Source: an uncultured Clostridia bacterium
GTDB lineage: Bacteria > Bacillota > Clostridia > Oscillospirales > Ruminococcaceae
NCBI GenBank assembly: GCA_947089135.1
Contig: CAMUJF010000011.1
Span: 16,847-80,846 of the forward strand
Direction of reading: 5' to 3'
DNA length: 64,000 nt
Positions 25,598 to 33,488 of this stretch are shown here, in pieces (positions within the stretch are counted from its first letter, which is position 1; each line of letters starts with the position of its first letter). The position numbers and the translations under genes are program-made. Under the pieces are notes generated by a model, which made no database searches, was not told the DNA's origin, and saw only the letters and a program-made list of their open reading frames with translations.

Positions 25598-26311
25598 TCA
25601 CCAATTAAAATTAGTATCAATGCATATAACTTTTCTTTCCGCAACAGCTCTCGCGTAGTCCGTTACCGAAGTAAATCTTGTTTCGGACAAAACCCCTCCG
25701 CCAAACCATTTCCCGGAAGTATTGTGGGAATCCGAGCCGCCCGTCACGGGAAGTCCGTACCATTCCGCGTAAAGCTTAGCCCTGTCGTTGAATTCAGGAT
25801 GACCCGCCCTTATGTGGGACGCATTAACTATCTCCACAGCATCCGTAAAATGGGGCGCATGAGTCGTGGAGCGGATATAGTCGTAATCTCTGAAAGGGTG
25901 CGCCTGAACAACAAAACCGCCGCAGCGGCGGGCATATCCCAAAAAGTCGGTAAGACCTATATCAAGAATGTGATCGTTCTCGATAAGCCACTGCTTGTCC
26001 AGACCGTACACAAGGTAATCCGAACCGCCGTTGCCGTACTCAAACCCGAAAAACACGTCCAGACCTATTTCGTCTCCGCGCCTTTTCGCGTTTTCGTAGC
26101 CCCTGCAATAAAGTTCTATACGCTCCCTCCAAGGCAGATCCCGCGGCACGGCGGAATTCCCGTTGAAAAAGTGATCTGTAACGATTATTCCCGCATATCC
26201 CTCGGATTTATACTTTTCAGCCATTTCCGCACCCGACGAAACGGCGCACGCGCTTGCTTCGCGGGTATGCATATGAGTTTCGTACCTGTACATTTTAAAC
26301 GCTCTTTTCAT
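25598..26311 (-). CDS. PHP-domain metallophosphoesterase-like protein
   Basis: 237 residues. PHP metal ligands: YETHMHTREAS (HxH), IIVTDHFF (DH), a mid-protein FFGFEYG (Glu), VVQAHPFRDYD (His) and TGGSDSHNTS (DxH). Standalone PHP proteins include histidinol phosphatases and nucleotide phosphodiesterases; this one is not close enough to HisK to name. Cytoplasmic. It lies upstream of asnS with a 55-bp gap and just downstream of the near-palindromic repeat at 26323-26424. Confidence 0.85.
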   Translation of the reverse strand: MKRAFKMYRYETHMHTREASACAVSSGAEMAEKYKSEGYAGIIVTDHFFNGNSAVPRDLPWRERIELYCRGYENAKRRGDEIGLDVFFGFEYGNGGSDYLVYGLDKQWLIENDHILDIGLTDFLGYARRCGGFVVQAHPFRDYDYIRSTTHAPHFTDAVEIVNASHIRAGHPEFNDRAKLYAEWYGLPVTGGSDSHNTSGKWFGGGVLSETRFTSVTDYARAVAERKVICIDTNFNW

Positions 26312-26322
26312 TTATCAGTTTA

Positions 26323-26424
26323 TACTGATCCTCATTAGAATTATTGACAAGAAATTGCCGCAAAAATTTTGATATATGCGTTTTTGCGGCAAGAGATTGC
26401 CAATAATTCAATAAGGGATTAGTA
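26323..26424. repeat. Near-palindromic ~100-bp repeat, copy 1
   Basis: Imperfect inverted repeat: TACTGATCC..ATTAGAATTATTG in the left arm pairs with ..CAATAATTC..GGGATTAGTA in the right, with a perfect core GCCGCAAAAA/TTTTTGCGGC around a TTTTGATATATGCG centre. Copies: 57338-57443 and, inverted, 63720-63821. No protein is encoded. MITE-like or transcribed hairpin. Confidence 0.85.
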
Positions 26425-26543
26425 TTAAATGACGGGAAAACCAATTCCTGTACAGTATAATTTTACCATACGGAGGTGCGTTTGTCAATATTTCGTCGCT
26501 GCAGCACATAGAAATCAAGCGGGGAGCCCCTGCAGGTGCATAT

Positions 26544-26576
26544 CGTTCAAAACGTCACAGTGTGACGTTTTGAACG
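26544..26576. repeat. Perfect 15-bp-stem hairpin
   Basis: CGTTCAAAACGTCAC (26544-26558), loop AGT, then the exact complement (26562-26576). It begins ATCGTTCAA like a conserved segment of the multi-hairpin repeat beside it. No T run, so not an obvious terminator. Confidence 0.75.
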
Positions 26577-26639
26577 AAGCAAACTATAGTTGTTTATACC
26601 TCGGCAAAAGATGATTAATCCAAACAAAATTTGTCCGTT

Positions 26640-26880
26640 GAAAACATATCCGCTTTCTGCTTATAGCAGAGGATTGTTTTCAAGATTCATTCAGCTGTGT
26701 GACAAGGGGGACTCTCTCTATCGCAGAGCGTCCCCCTCTTGCAGAGCTCTTGAACGATAAGAAGTTTCGCGCTCTTGCGAGTACCCATTCACAGAATGGG
26801 TTTGCGACGATGGGGGCGCTGCCCCCTCGACCCTCGCGAGCTGTGCTCAGCTCGACTAGCCAAACAGCGGCTTCGCCGCT
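26640..26880 (-). repeat. Multi-hairpin repeat, copy C (inverted)
   Basis: Reads on the minus strand. First hairpin AGCGGC/GCCGCT with loop GAA (26880-26866), then GAGCTG/CAGCTC, GGGGGC/GCCCCC with loop AGC, CCCATTC/GAATGGG, the conserved single-stranded TATCGTTCAAGAGCTC, a 13-bp stem with the conserved loop GCGATAG (26704-26738), and a GAAAACAATCC stem enlarged by an inner TCTGCT/AGCAGA hairpin (26640-26692). Modules are in a different order from copy A. With the palindromes it fills the 26312-27016 gap, where I see no gene. Confidence 0.78.
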
Positions 26881-27016
26881 ACTTACTGCGCTAAACATCA
26901 ATTTATATTTAAAATCGGTTTCCGTGTTTTTGCAATTACATATTACGCTGATAAGATGTAAAAGCAGCTTACTGTAATATTTTTACCTTTAAAATTGTAA
27001 AAATTTTTAAAACCTA

Positions 27017-27045
27017 TTGCAAAAATCTTATACAAATGTTACAAT
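27017..27045 (+). promoter_or_regulatory. Promoter of the cellobiose phosphorylase gene
   Basis: TTGCAA (27017-27022), 17-bp spacer, TACAAT (27040-27045). The predicted start of transcription is near 27052, so the leader to ATG 27112 is about 60 nt and includes the hairpin at 27064-27092. Confidence 0.82.
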
Positions 27046-27063
27046 AGCAGTATGAATTGTTTT

Positions 27064-27092
27064 GCCCCCGCGGCAAATTGCCGGGGCTTTTT
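27064..27092 (+). terminator. Terminator-like hairpin in the cellobiose phosphorylase leader
   Basis: GCCCC (27064-27068) pairs with GGGGC (27083-27087) and GGC with GCC inside it, leaving a 3-nt bulge and loop AAATT; TTTTT follows at 27088-27092. It lies after the promoter and just before the AAGGAG ribosome binding site, so it may act as a leader attenuator or may block the RBS. Confidence 0.6.
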
Positions 27093-27111
27093 ATGAAGGA
27101 GTGTATTTGTA

Positions 27112-29520
27112 ATGAATTACGGACATTTTGACCTTGAAAACAAGGAGTATGTTATTACCAGACCCGATACCCCCGCGCCCTGGGCGAACTATCTGGGCGA
27201 TCCCGAATACGGAGCTATGATCTCCGGCAACGCGGAGGGCTACAGCTTTGTAAAGTCGGGCGCAAACGGACGTCTCCTGCGCTACCGCTTCAATACCAAT
27301 CTGGCTCTTCCCGGAAGATTTATCTATATCCGCGACAACGATACCGCCGATTACTGGTCCGCTTCATGGCAGCCCGTTGGCAAGCCTCTGGACAAGTACA
27401 AAAGCGAATGCCGCCACGGTACGGCTTACACCGTTATTTCAGCCGAGTATGCGGACGTTAAATCCCAGGTTACTTATTACGTTCCCAAGGGAAAGACCTA
27501 CGAGGTGTGGAGAGCTATAATCACCAACCTTTCCGATAAAGAGAGAAAGCTTTCCGTTTACGGCTTCTGCGAGTTCACAAACGACAACAACTACGAGCAG
27601 GATCAGGTAAACCTCCAGTATACTCAGTTCATTACAAGAACCACTTTCGAGGAAAACAAGATACTCCAGCACATCAACGAAAACAGCGGCAAATGGGAAG
27701 ACGGCTCCAACCACAGAGAACGCTTCTTCGGCATGGTGGGCGCGGACGTTTGCGGCTACTGCGGCGACCTTAACCACTTTATCGGCTCCTACCGTACAAT
27801 GGCTAATCCTATCGCCGTTGAAAGCGGACGCTGCGACAATGTGCTCAACTACAACGCCAACGCCTGCGGCGCGCTTCAGACAGCTGTTACTCTCGGAGCG
27901 GGCGGTACTATCGAGCTTATCTACATCGTTGGTCAGCGGAACAACGCCGAAGCGACCGCTATACTTAACGAATACAAGGAGCCCGGCAAGGTCGACGCGG
28001 AGATCAAGGAGCTTAAAAACTTCTGGCACGGCAAGCTGAACAACTTCAAGATCGACACTCCCAGCCCCGAATTCAACAACATGATAAACGTCTGGAACGC
28101 TTACCAGTGCTTCATTACGTTCATCTGGTCGAGAGCCGCTTCCTTTATCTACTGCGGACTGAGAAACGGCTACGGCTACCGCGATACCGTTCAGGATATT
28201 CAGGGTATCATTCACCTTGATCCCGAAATGGCTGCGGACAAGATACGCTTTATGCTGTCCGCTCAGGTAGACAACGGAGCGGGTCTGCCCCTTGTTAAGT
28301 TCAACCACAACGCAGGTCATGAGACCTGTCCCGATGAGAACGACGAAAATTCCGTTTACGCAAAGGAAACAGGTCACCCCTCCTACCGTGCGGACGACGC
28401 TCTGTGGCTGTTCCCCACTATTTCCAAGTACATCGGTGAAAGCGGAAACAAGGCGTTCCTTGACGAGGTTATCCTGTACTCCAACGGCGGCGAGGACACC
28501 GTTTACAATCACCTTAAAAAGGCTATCGACTTCTCCATGAATCACCTGGGAGGTCACGATATGCCCGCTGGTCTCCACGCGGACTGGAACGACTGTCTGC
28601 GCATGGGCAAGAAGGGCGAGTCCACATTCGTGGCATTCCAGCTTTACTACGCAATGACCGTACTCAAGAGCTACGCTCAGGAGAAAAACGACGCCGACTA
28701 CATCAAGTACCTTGACGACGTTCAGGGCAAGTTGGGCGCGTCCCTTGCAAAATGCTGGGACGAGGACAGATTTATCCGCGGTATCCGCGAGGACGGCGTT
28801 ATCGTCGGCGCAAAGAAAGACCCCGAAGCAAATATGTGGCTCAATCCTCAGAGCTGGAGCGTAATTTCCGGCTTCGCTACAAAGGAGCAGGGCGACAAGG
28901 CTATGGAGTCCGTTCACGAAATTCTGAACACACCATACGGCGTGAAGCTGCTTGAACCTCCTTATGTTAAGGATTACTTTGACGGCGCACTCATGCACAT
29001 CTTCAACCCCGACACAAAGGAAAACGGCGGTATCTTCTCTCAGTCGCAGGGCTGGGCGATACTGGCGGAATCCATTCTCGGACACGGCAACAGAGCGTTC
29101 GAGTACTTTATGGAATCTTCTCCCGCGGCTATGAACGACAAGGCGGAAGTCCGTGTTATCGAGCCTTACGCTCACGGACAGTTCACCGAATCCACACGTT
29201 CGCCTTTCGAGGGACGTTCTCACGTTCACTGGCTTACAGGTACGGCTTCAACGGTAATGGTAGGCTGCGTTGAGGGTATTTTGGGTATGCGTCCCAATTC
29301 CGACGGACTTGTGGTTGCTCCCGCAGTTCCCTCCGAGTGGGCAAGCTACACGGTTGAAAAAATGTTCAGAGGCAAGAAACTGAACATGACATTCAACAAC
29401 CCCAACCATGCGGAAAGCGGCGTTTCCTCTATCGTCCTCAACGGCGAAAAGCTTGACGGAAACTTTATTCCCGCGGATAAGCTGAAAGAGGAGAACGAGG
29501 TAGTTGTAACTTTGGGTTAA
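27112..29520 (+). CDS. cbp: Cellobiose phosphorylase (GH94)
   Basis: Splits cellobiose with phosphate into alpha-glucose 1-phosphate and glucose in the cytoplasm, saving ATP. 802 residues, typical for GH94. The N-terminal beta-sandwich starts MNYGHFDLENKEYVITRPDT, as in ruminococcal and clostridial cellobiose phosphorylases. The (alpha/alpha)6 barrel holds GYGYRDTVQDIQG, HPSYRADDALWL and HADWNDCLRMG; DWND is residues 491-494 and includes the general-acid Asp region. The C-terminal part has THWLTG-like HVHWLTGTAST for phosphate binding. RBS AAGGAG. Single-gene unit with its own promoter and terminator. Distinction from cellodextrin phosphorylase rests on length and close N-terminal similarity. 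Confidence 0.95.
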   Translation: MNYGHFDLENKEYVITRPDTPAPWANYLGDPEYGAMISGNAEGYSFVKSGANGRLLRYRFNTNLALPGRFIYIRDNDTADYWSASWQPVGKPLDKYKSECRHGTAYTVISAEYADVKSQVTYYVPKGKTYEVWRAIITNLSDKERKLSVYGFCEFTNDNNYEQDQVNLQYTQFITRTTFEENKILQHINENSGKWEDGSNHRERFFGMVGADVCGYCGDLNHFIGSYRTMANPIAVESGRCDNVLNYNANACGALQTAVTLGAGGTIELIYIVGQRNNAEATAILNEYKEPGKVDAEIKELKNFWHGKLNNFKIDTPSPEFNNMINVWNAYQCFITFIWSRAASFIYCGLRNGYGYRDTVQDIQGIIHLDPEMAADKIRFMLSAQVDNGAGLPLVKFNHNAGHETCPDENDENSVYAKETGHPSYRADDALWLFPTISKYIGESGNKAFLDEVILYSNGGEDTVYNHLKKAIDFSMNHLGGHDMPAGLHADWNDCLRMGKKGESTFVAFQLYYAMTVLKSYAQEKNDADYIKYLDDVQGKLGASLAKCWDEDRFIRGIREDGVIVGAKKDPEANMWLNPQSWSVISGFATKEQGDKAMESVHEILNTPYGVKLLEPPYVKDYFDGALMHIFNPDTKENGGIFSQSQGWAILAESILGHGNRAFEYFMESSPAAMNDKAEVRVIEPYAHGQFTESTRSPFEGRSHVHWLTGTASTVMVGCVEGILGMRPNSDGLVVAPAVPSEWASYTVEKMFRGKKLNMTFNNPNHAESGVSSIVLNGEKLDGNFIPADKLKEENEVVVTLG

Positions 29521-29554
29521 ATTATAACAATCCTTGAAAAGTTTAAACAAATTT

Positions 29555-29597
29555 TGTAGGGGACGGTTTTCCCTTCCCCTACAGATTGGTTTTTACA
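29555..29597 (+). terminator. Rho-independent terminator after the cellobiose phosphorylase gene
   Basis: TGTAGGGG (29555-29562) pairs with CCCCTACA (29576-29583), followed by GATTGGTTTTT. Confidence 0.8.
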
Positions 29598-29627
29598 AGG
29601 TTGCTATAAGTTAAGGGTGATTTTAAT

Positions 29628-29819
29628 ATGACAAATGACGAAATTTATGAATTTATTGATCAAATGGAAGAACTTGGTGATGTATGGGATGCAGATGCTG
29701 TTGAACGTGTTTACGGAAATATGAGTCTTGAAGAAGCTTTAAATGCCCGCAGAGGGAATTTAAGCATTTTTGGCAATATTATAGCTACGATTTTAAATAG
29801 AGATGCAGACAACGAATGA
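29628..29819 (+). CDS. Small acidic protein, unknown
   Basis: 63 residues, acidic N-terminal half (MTNDEIYEFIDQMEELGDVWD) then YGNMSLEEALNARRG. An RBS-like AAGGGTGA precedes the ATG. The coding sequence is clearly more AT-rich than the flanking genes, which suggests a separate origin. It is followed by another tiny gene. No family recognised; it might be an antitoxin or immunity-like protein, but nothing in the sequence shows this. Confidence 0.6.
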   Translation: MTNDEIYEFIDQMEELGDVWDADAVERVYGNMSLEEALNARRGNLSIFGNIIATILNRDADNE

Positions 29820-29853
29820 AGTTTAAGTTTACTGATTATTCAAAGGAGGACTT

Positions 29854-30033
29854 ATGGGCTTTTTTAAAAAAGAGGACAAAGGTACTGTCACAAAAAAATT
29901 TACCGATGGAGGGTACGAAAAAAAATACAAAGATGGTACAACAGAAAAAGTGCGTTTTACAAAACGTAAAGGAGAGGTTCATGATTTTGATGGACCAAAA
30001 GGTAAAATGAGTGTTTGGAAAATGAAGTTTTAA
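29854..30033 (+). CDS. Small basic protein, unknown
   Basis: 59 residues: MGFFKKEDKGTVTKKFTDGG, then a Lys-rich tail ending KMSVWKMKF. An excellent RBS (AAAGGAGG, 29841-29848) sits 5 bp before the ATG, which decides this frame over the overlapping 64-codon frame from 29816. Repeated short K-F/Y-x-DG units (KKFTDGG, KKYKDGT) suggest small beta repeats. AT-rich like its neighbour. Function unknown. Confidence 0.65.
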   Translation: MGFFKKEDKGTVTKKFTDGGYEKKYKDGTTEKVRFTKRKGEVHDFDGPKGKMSVWKMKF

Positions 30034-30072
30034 AAATAGAATCCTGAGGTTATTTAATATTATGCACTCAAT

Positions 30073-30119
30073 ATGACTTTATCGGCATTGCTTGAGAGAA
30101 GCAATATTGATAAAGTCAT
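30073..30119. repeat. Imperfect inverted repeat
   Basis: ATGACTTTATC (30073-30083) pairs with GATAAAGTCAT (30109-30119), and inside it ATTGCTT (30087-30093) pairs with AAGCAAT (30099-30105). It lies 40 bp after the last small AT-rich gene. Confidence 0.8.
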
Positions 30120-30189
30120 TGAGATTCCTGAAAATGCCATTAAGAGAATTGACAAAGGAACTACCTCAAGCAGTCAAAAGGACGAATAA
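30073..30189 (+). CDS. Very short reading frame (38 aa), possibly a gene remnant
   Basis: MTLSALLERSNIDKVIEIPE.. to QKDE, no clear RBS. Its first 47 bases form an inverted repeat (30073-30119), so it may instead be a structured non-coding segment or the end of a decayed gene. Low confidence as a gene. Confidence 0.2.
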   Translation: MTLSALLERSNIDKVIEIPENAIKRIDKGTTSSSQKDE

Positions 30190-30242
30190 ATCTGACATTG
30201 CGGAACTTAAGGTTCCACCTCGGTAAATGCGATAAAATTATA

Positions 30243-30281
30243 CCCTCCTGAGCCCCCTCAAGGGGGCTCAGGAGGGTTTTT
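30243..30281 (+). terminator. Strong Rho-independent terminator
   Basis: A perfect 15-bp stem (30243-30257 with 30262-30276), loop TCAA, then TTTTT. It closes the AT-rich islet and insulates the downstream gene. Confidence 0.95.
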
Positions 30282-30319
30282 AATTGATTTTGATATATTT
30301 ACGAAAGGAAGCGGCGGTT

Positions 30320-30904
30320 ATGTCCGAAAGAAAAATCCTGAACGCGGGGACGTTGCTTGCTCCTCTGCCCGCGGTAATGGTGTCCTGCGGAACCTTGGAG
30401 AAAGCAAACGTTTTGACCGTGGCATGGACGGGCGTCATCAACACAAAGCCGCCCATGACCTATATTTCGGTGCGCCCGACGCGCCATTCCTACGGGATAA
30501 TAAAGGAAAGCGGCGAGTTCGTTATAAATCTCACCACCTCAAAAATGGTTCGGGAAACGGATCTCTGCGGCGTGAAAAGCGGTAAGGATACCGACAAAAT
30601 AAAAAAATGCGGACTGCACCTTGCGGAGGCGACCGCAGTAAAGGCTCCGGTCATAGAGGAAAGCCCCCTGTCTCTGGAATGCAGAGTTACCGAAATAAAG
30701 CCGCTGGGCAGTCACGATATGTTTATTGCGGAAATTCTTGCGGTAAACGTTGACGGCAGGTACATCGACAGCAAGGGGAAGATAAATCTCAATCAGGCGG
30801 GGCTTATGGCTTATTCCCACGGGGAATATTTTTCCCTCGGCAGAAAGCTTGGAAGCTTTGGGTATTCGGTGACAAAAGGATCAAAAAAGAAAAACAAACG
30901 TTAA
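30320..30904 (+). CDS. Flavin reductase-like (FMN-binding split barrel) protein
   Basis: 194 residues with the flavin reductase-like fold: ILNAGTLLAPLPAVMVSCG, then NVLTVAWTGVINTKPPMTYISVRPTRHSYGII, where the PP..SVRP and the following Ser/Thr region bind FMN in the family, and FVINLTT. Members reduce flavins or are flavoproteins of uncertain role in anaerobes. Cytoplasmic. ATG 30320 follows GAAAGGAAG; the frame is open further up but lacks an RBS there and would run towards the terminator. Lys-rich tail. Confidence 0.88.
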   Translation: MSERKILNAGTLLAPLPAVMVSCGTLEKANVLTVAWTGVINTKPPMTYISVRPTRHSYGIIKESGEFVINLTTSKMVRETDLCGVKSGKDTDKIKKCGLHLAEATAVKAPVIEESPLSLECRVTEIKPLGSHDMFIAEILAVNVDGRYIDSKGKINLNQAGLMAYSHGEYFSLGRKLGSFGYSVTKGSKKKNKR

Positions 30905-30917
30905 ATAACAGCAAATA

Positions 30918-30957
30918 ACAGCCGGTACAGACGCTTATGTGCGCCGTACCGGCTGTG
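30918..30957. terminator. Convergent-gene hairpin
   Basis: AACAGCCGGTAC region pairs with GTACCGGCTGT around a ~17-nt loop, between the flavin reductase-like gene and the end of htpG. No T run, so it may act weakly for either gene. Confidence 0.45.
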
Positions 30958-31000
30958 CAAATTATGCATAATATGCAATGATATCGCTGCAAAACCGCAC

Positions 31001-32911
31001 CTATTTCTTGTCCGTCATAAGATCGCAGAGCAGCTCCGAAAGCGCAAGGGGGTCTTCCACAGGCATACCCTCGATAAGCAAAGCCTGAGCGTAGAGTATT
31101 TTTCCGTAGGCTGCAAGCTTGTCCTTGTCGGTATCGCAAAGTGACTGCAATGTCTTGAATATCTGATGATTCGGATTTATTTCCAGTACCTTTTCCGCCT
31201 TGACGTTATGCTCGTTTCCCGGCATTGCCGCAAAGGTCTTTTCCATATCAAGGGATATCTGTCCCTCGTTTGTAAGACAGCAGGGGTGGGTCTTAAGCCG
31301 CTCGGAGAGCCTTACCTCCTTTACCTTGTCCCCCAGAGCCTCTTTCAGACAAGCGAACATATCCTTGCTGTCCTCGGCAAGCTTCTTGGTCTCCTCCTTT
31401 TCCTCGGGAGTCTCGATATCAAGATCGGAAGCGGACACCGACTTGAACTGCTTGTCCTCGTAGCTCATCAGCATCTGTATTGCAAATTCGTCCACGCTTT
31501 CTGTGAGGTACAATATCTCGTAGCCTTTCTCCTTGACCACCTCGGTCTGGGGCAGGCAGTCTATCTTAGCAACGCTTTCGCCCGCTGCGTAGTAGATGTA
31601 CTTCTGATCCTCTTTCATGCGGGACACATATTCGTCCAGCGTAACAAGCTTCTTTTCAAAGGAGCTGTGGAACATAAGCAGGTCTTTCAGAAGCTCCTTG
31701 TTTGCGCCGTAGCCGTTGTAGATACCGAACTTTATCTGCAAGCCGAAAGCTTTCCAGAACTTTTCATATTTTTCACGCTCGTTTGTGAGCATCTTTTTCA
31801 GCTCGTTCTTGACCGTTCTTTCAAGGGATTTTGCAATAAGCTTGAGCTGCTTATCGTGCTGAAGCATTTCACGGGAGATGTTCAGTGACAGATCCTGAGA
31901 GTCCGCAAGACCCTTTACAAAGGAGAAGTGGTCGGAGAGAAGATCGCCGCACTTGTCCATGATAAGTACGCCGCTGGAGAAAAGCTGCAAGCCCTTTTCA
32001 AACTCCTTGGTGTAGTAGTCCATGGGAGCCTGAGAGGGGATATAGAGCAGCGCGTCGTAGGTAGCCGTACCCTCCGCCTTTGCGTGGATATGGGCAAGAG
32101 GTTCGTTGTAGTCGTAGAATTTCTCGCGGTAGAACTTGTTGTACTCCTCGTCGGTGATCTCACTCTTGTTCTTTCTCCAGAGGGGTACCATGCTGTTTAA
32201 GGTCTCTATCTCGGTGTGAGTCTCATACTCGGCGGGAACGTCGTCCGTACCCGTACCCTCTTTCAGGTGGTCGTGCTCCATTTCCATTTTAATCGGGAAA
32301 CGGATATAGTCGGAATATTTCTTTACCAGCGATTTAAGCTTCCACTGCATGAGATAATCGCTGTAGTTTTCGTCGTCAGTATCGTCTTTCATGACAAGGG
32401 TTATCTCCGTACCCACGCCGTCCTTTTCGCATTCCTCAATAGTGTAGCCTTCAACACCGCTTGACTTCCACAAATAAGCCTTGTCCGAGCCGTATGCTTT
32501 AGAGCGGACTTCCACTTCCTTGGCGACCATAAACGCCGAATAGAAGCCTACGCCGAACTGTCCGATAATGTCGATATCCTCGGCGCCGCCGTTCTCGTTC
32601 TTGAAAGCGAGAGATCCGCTGTTGGCAATAGTACCCAGATTATTTTCCAGCTCGTCGGCAGTCATGCCTATGCCGTTGTCGGTAATTTTAAGTACGCCGC
32701 TGTCCTTGTCGGCTTCGATGAAAATTTGAAAATCGTCCTTTTTCATTCCCACGCCGTCGTCGGTAAGGGATTTAAAGTACAGCTTGTCTATAGCGTCGCT
32801 GGCGTTTGAGATAAGCTCTCTGAGAAATATCTCCTTGTGAGTGTAGATAGAGTTGATCATCATGTCCAGCAGACGTTTTGATTCCGCCTTGAATTGTTTT
32901 GCTTCCGCCAT
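31001..32911 (-). CDS. htpG: Chaperone protein HtpG (Hsp90)
   Basis: ATP-dependent chaperone in the cytoplasm. 636 residues. The GHKL ATPase domain has [37 protein letters not shown] and [15 protein letters not shown]; the middle domain has [12 protein letters not shown] and LNISREMLQ; the C-terminal dimerisation domain ends in [13 protein letters not shown] 32911 ([10 protein letters not shown]) follows AAAGGACTG; upstream in-frame codons would run through the CIRCE operator and are rejected. Regulated by HrcA through the CIRCE element 57 bp upstream (inferred). Confidence 0.97.
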   Translation of the reverse strand: MAEAKQFKAESKRLLDMMINSIYTHKEIFLRELISNASDAIDKLYFKSLTDDGVGMKKDDFQIFIEADKDSGVLKITDNGIGMTADELENNLGTIANSGSLAFKNENGGAEDIDIIGQFGVGFYSAFMVAKEVEVRSKAYGSDKAYLWKSSGVEGYTIEECEKDGVGTEITLVMKDDTDDENYSDYLMQWKLKSLVKKYSDYIRFPIKMEMEHDHLKEGTGTDDVPAEYETHTEIETLNSMVPLWRKNKSEITDEEYNKFYREKFYDYNEPLAHIHAKAEGTATYDALLYIPSQAPMDYYTKEFEKGLQLFSSGVLIMDKCGDLLSDHFSFVKGLADSQDLSLNISREMLQHDKQLKLIAKSLERTVKNELKKMLTNEREKYEKFWKAFGLQIKFGIYNGYGANKELLKDLLMFHSSFEKKLVTLDEYVSRMKEDQKYIYYAAGESVAKIDCLPQTEVVKEKGYEILYLTESVDEFAIQMLMSYEDKQFKSVSASDLDIETPEEKEETKKLAEDSKDMFACLKEALGDKVKEVRLSERLKTHPCCLTNEGQISLDMEKTFAAMPGNEHNVKAEKVLEINPNHQIFKTLQSLCDTDKDKLAAYGKILYAQALLIEGMPVEDPLALSELLCDLMTDKK

Positions 32912-32967
32912 TTGAAACAGTCCTTTCGTATCTATAAGTAAATTTAGCACTTTGAGCCTTGAAGTGT

Positions 32968-32994
32968 TAGCACTCATTCTCTTTGAGTGCTAAT
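32968..32994 (-). promoter_or_regulatory. CIRCE operator (HrcA binding site)
   Basis: TTAGCACTC (32968-32976), 9-bp spacer, GAGTGCTAA (32986-32994): a perfect match to the CIRCE consensus. It lies in the htpG leader/promoter region, 57 bp before the start codon, so HrcA should repress htpG. Confidence 0.95.
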
Positions 32995-33073
32995 TAAAGT
33001 ATAAACCAATACGCCGTCAATTGCAAGAGGGACGGCGTATTTTTTACAATTTGTACATATTTATCCTAAAAAA

Positions 33074-33394
33074 TCATTTTGTTTTGTCTGTTTCCCTGCG
33101 GCATATTTCCTCAAAATCACACAGGACTTTATACCGGGCCTTTTGGGGAACGCCTCTGTACAGCTCCATAAGACGGGTCTCGTCCTCGTCGAAGCCCACA
33201 AGGGCGTCGCCCGTTAAAAGCAAGTCGGCGGATACGCCAAGATATTCGGAAATTTTCAGCAGAGCGTCTCCTTTGGGAAGCTGACCTTTTTTCCAGTAGC
33301 CCGTGTTTGCGCTGCTTAAACCTATCTCGCGGAGCATTTTTGTTACGGTCGTGTTTTTATCGGCGCATATTTGCTTTAATCTATCATAAAACAC
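33074..33394 (-). CDS. Cro/C1-type HTH regulator
   Basis: 106 residues. An HTH_3 domain covers about 5-60 (LKQICADKNTTVTKMLREIGLSSANTGYWKKGQLPKGDALLKISEYLGVSADLLLTG), with a C-terminal tail of charged helix. The start is GTG 33394 with GGGGAGTGA upstream. Divergent from an unoccupied 393-bp region containing a strong promoter flanked by an ACTCAAAAA/TTTTTGAGT inverted repeat, which could be its operator. Target unknown. Confidence 0.88.
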   Translation of the reverse strand: MFYDRLKQICADKNTTVTKMLREIGLSSANTGYWKKGQLPKGDALLKISEYLGVSADLLLTGDALVGFDEDETRLMELYRGVPQKARYKVLCDFEEICRRETDKTK

Positions 33395-33440
33395 AAAATC
33401 ACTCCCCGAAATTTGTGGAATATTACAAAAGAAGCAGCGA

Positions 33441-33483
33441 ACTCAAAAAATCGCTTGACAAAATAGAATTTTTGAGTTATACT
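33441..33483 (+). promoter_or_regulatory. Strong promoter with inverted-repeat operator candidate
   Basis: TTGACA (33455-33460), 17-bp spacer, TATACT (33478-33483) on the plus strand. ACTCAAAAA (33441-33449) and TTTTTGAGT (33469-33477) bracket the -35 and spacer. No rightward gene follows before the terminator at 33744. Confidence 0.75.
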
Positions 33484-33488
33484 GTAAT

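Noticed and set aside
26312..27016. CRISPR array in the hairpin-rich gap
   Set aside because: Hairpins are not regularly spaced and there are no identical direct repeats with unique spacers or cas genes.
27439..29229. Long open frame (596 codons) antisense to the cellobiose phosphorylase gene
   Set aside because: The GH94 gene has full motifs; the antisense frame shows Val-rich low-information sequence with no domain.
29816..30010. 64-codon frame with ATGA overlap to the 29628 gene
   Set aside because: Attractive overlap, but the shifted frame from 29854 has a far better RBS and a more protein-like product; both cannot be real.
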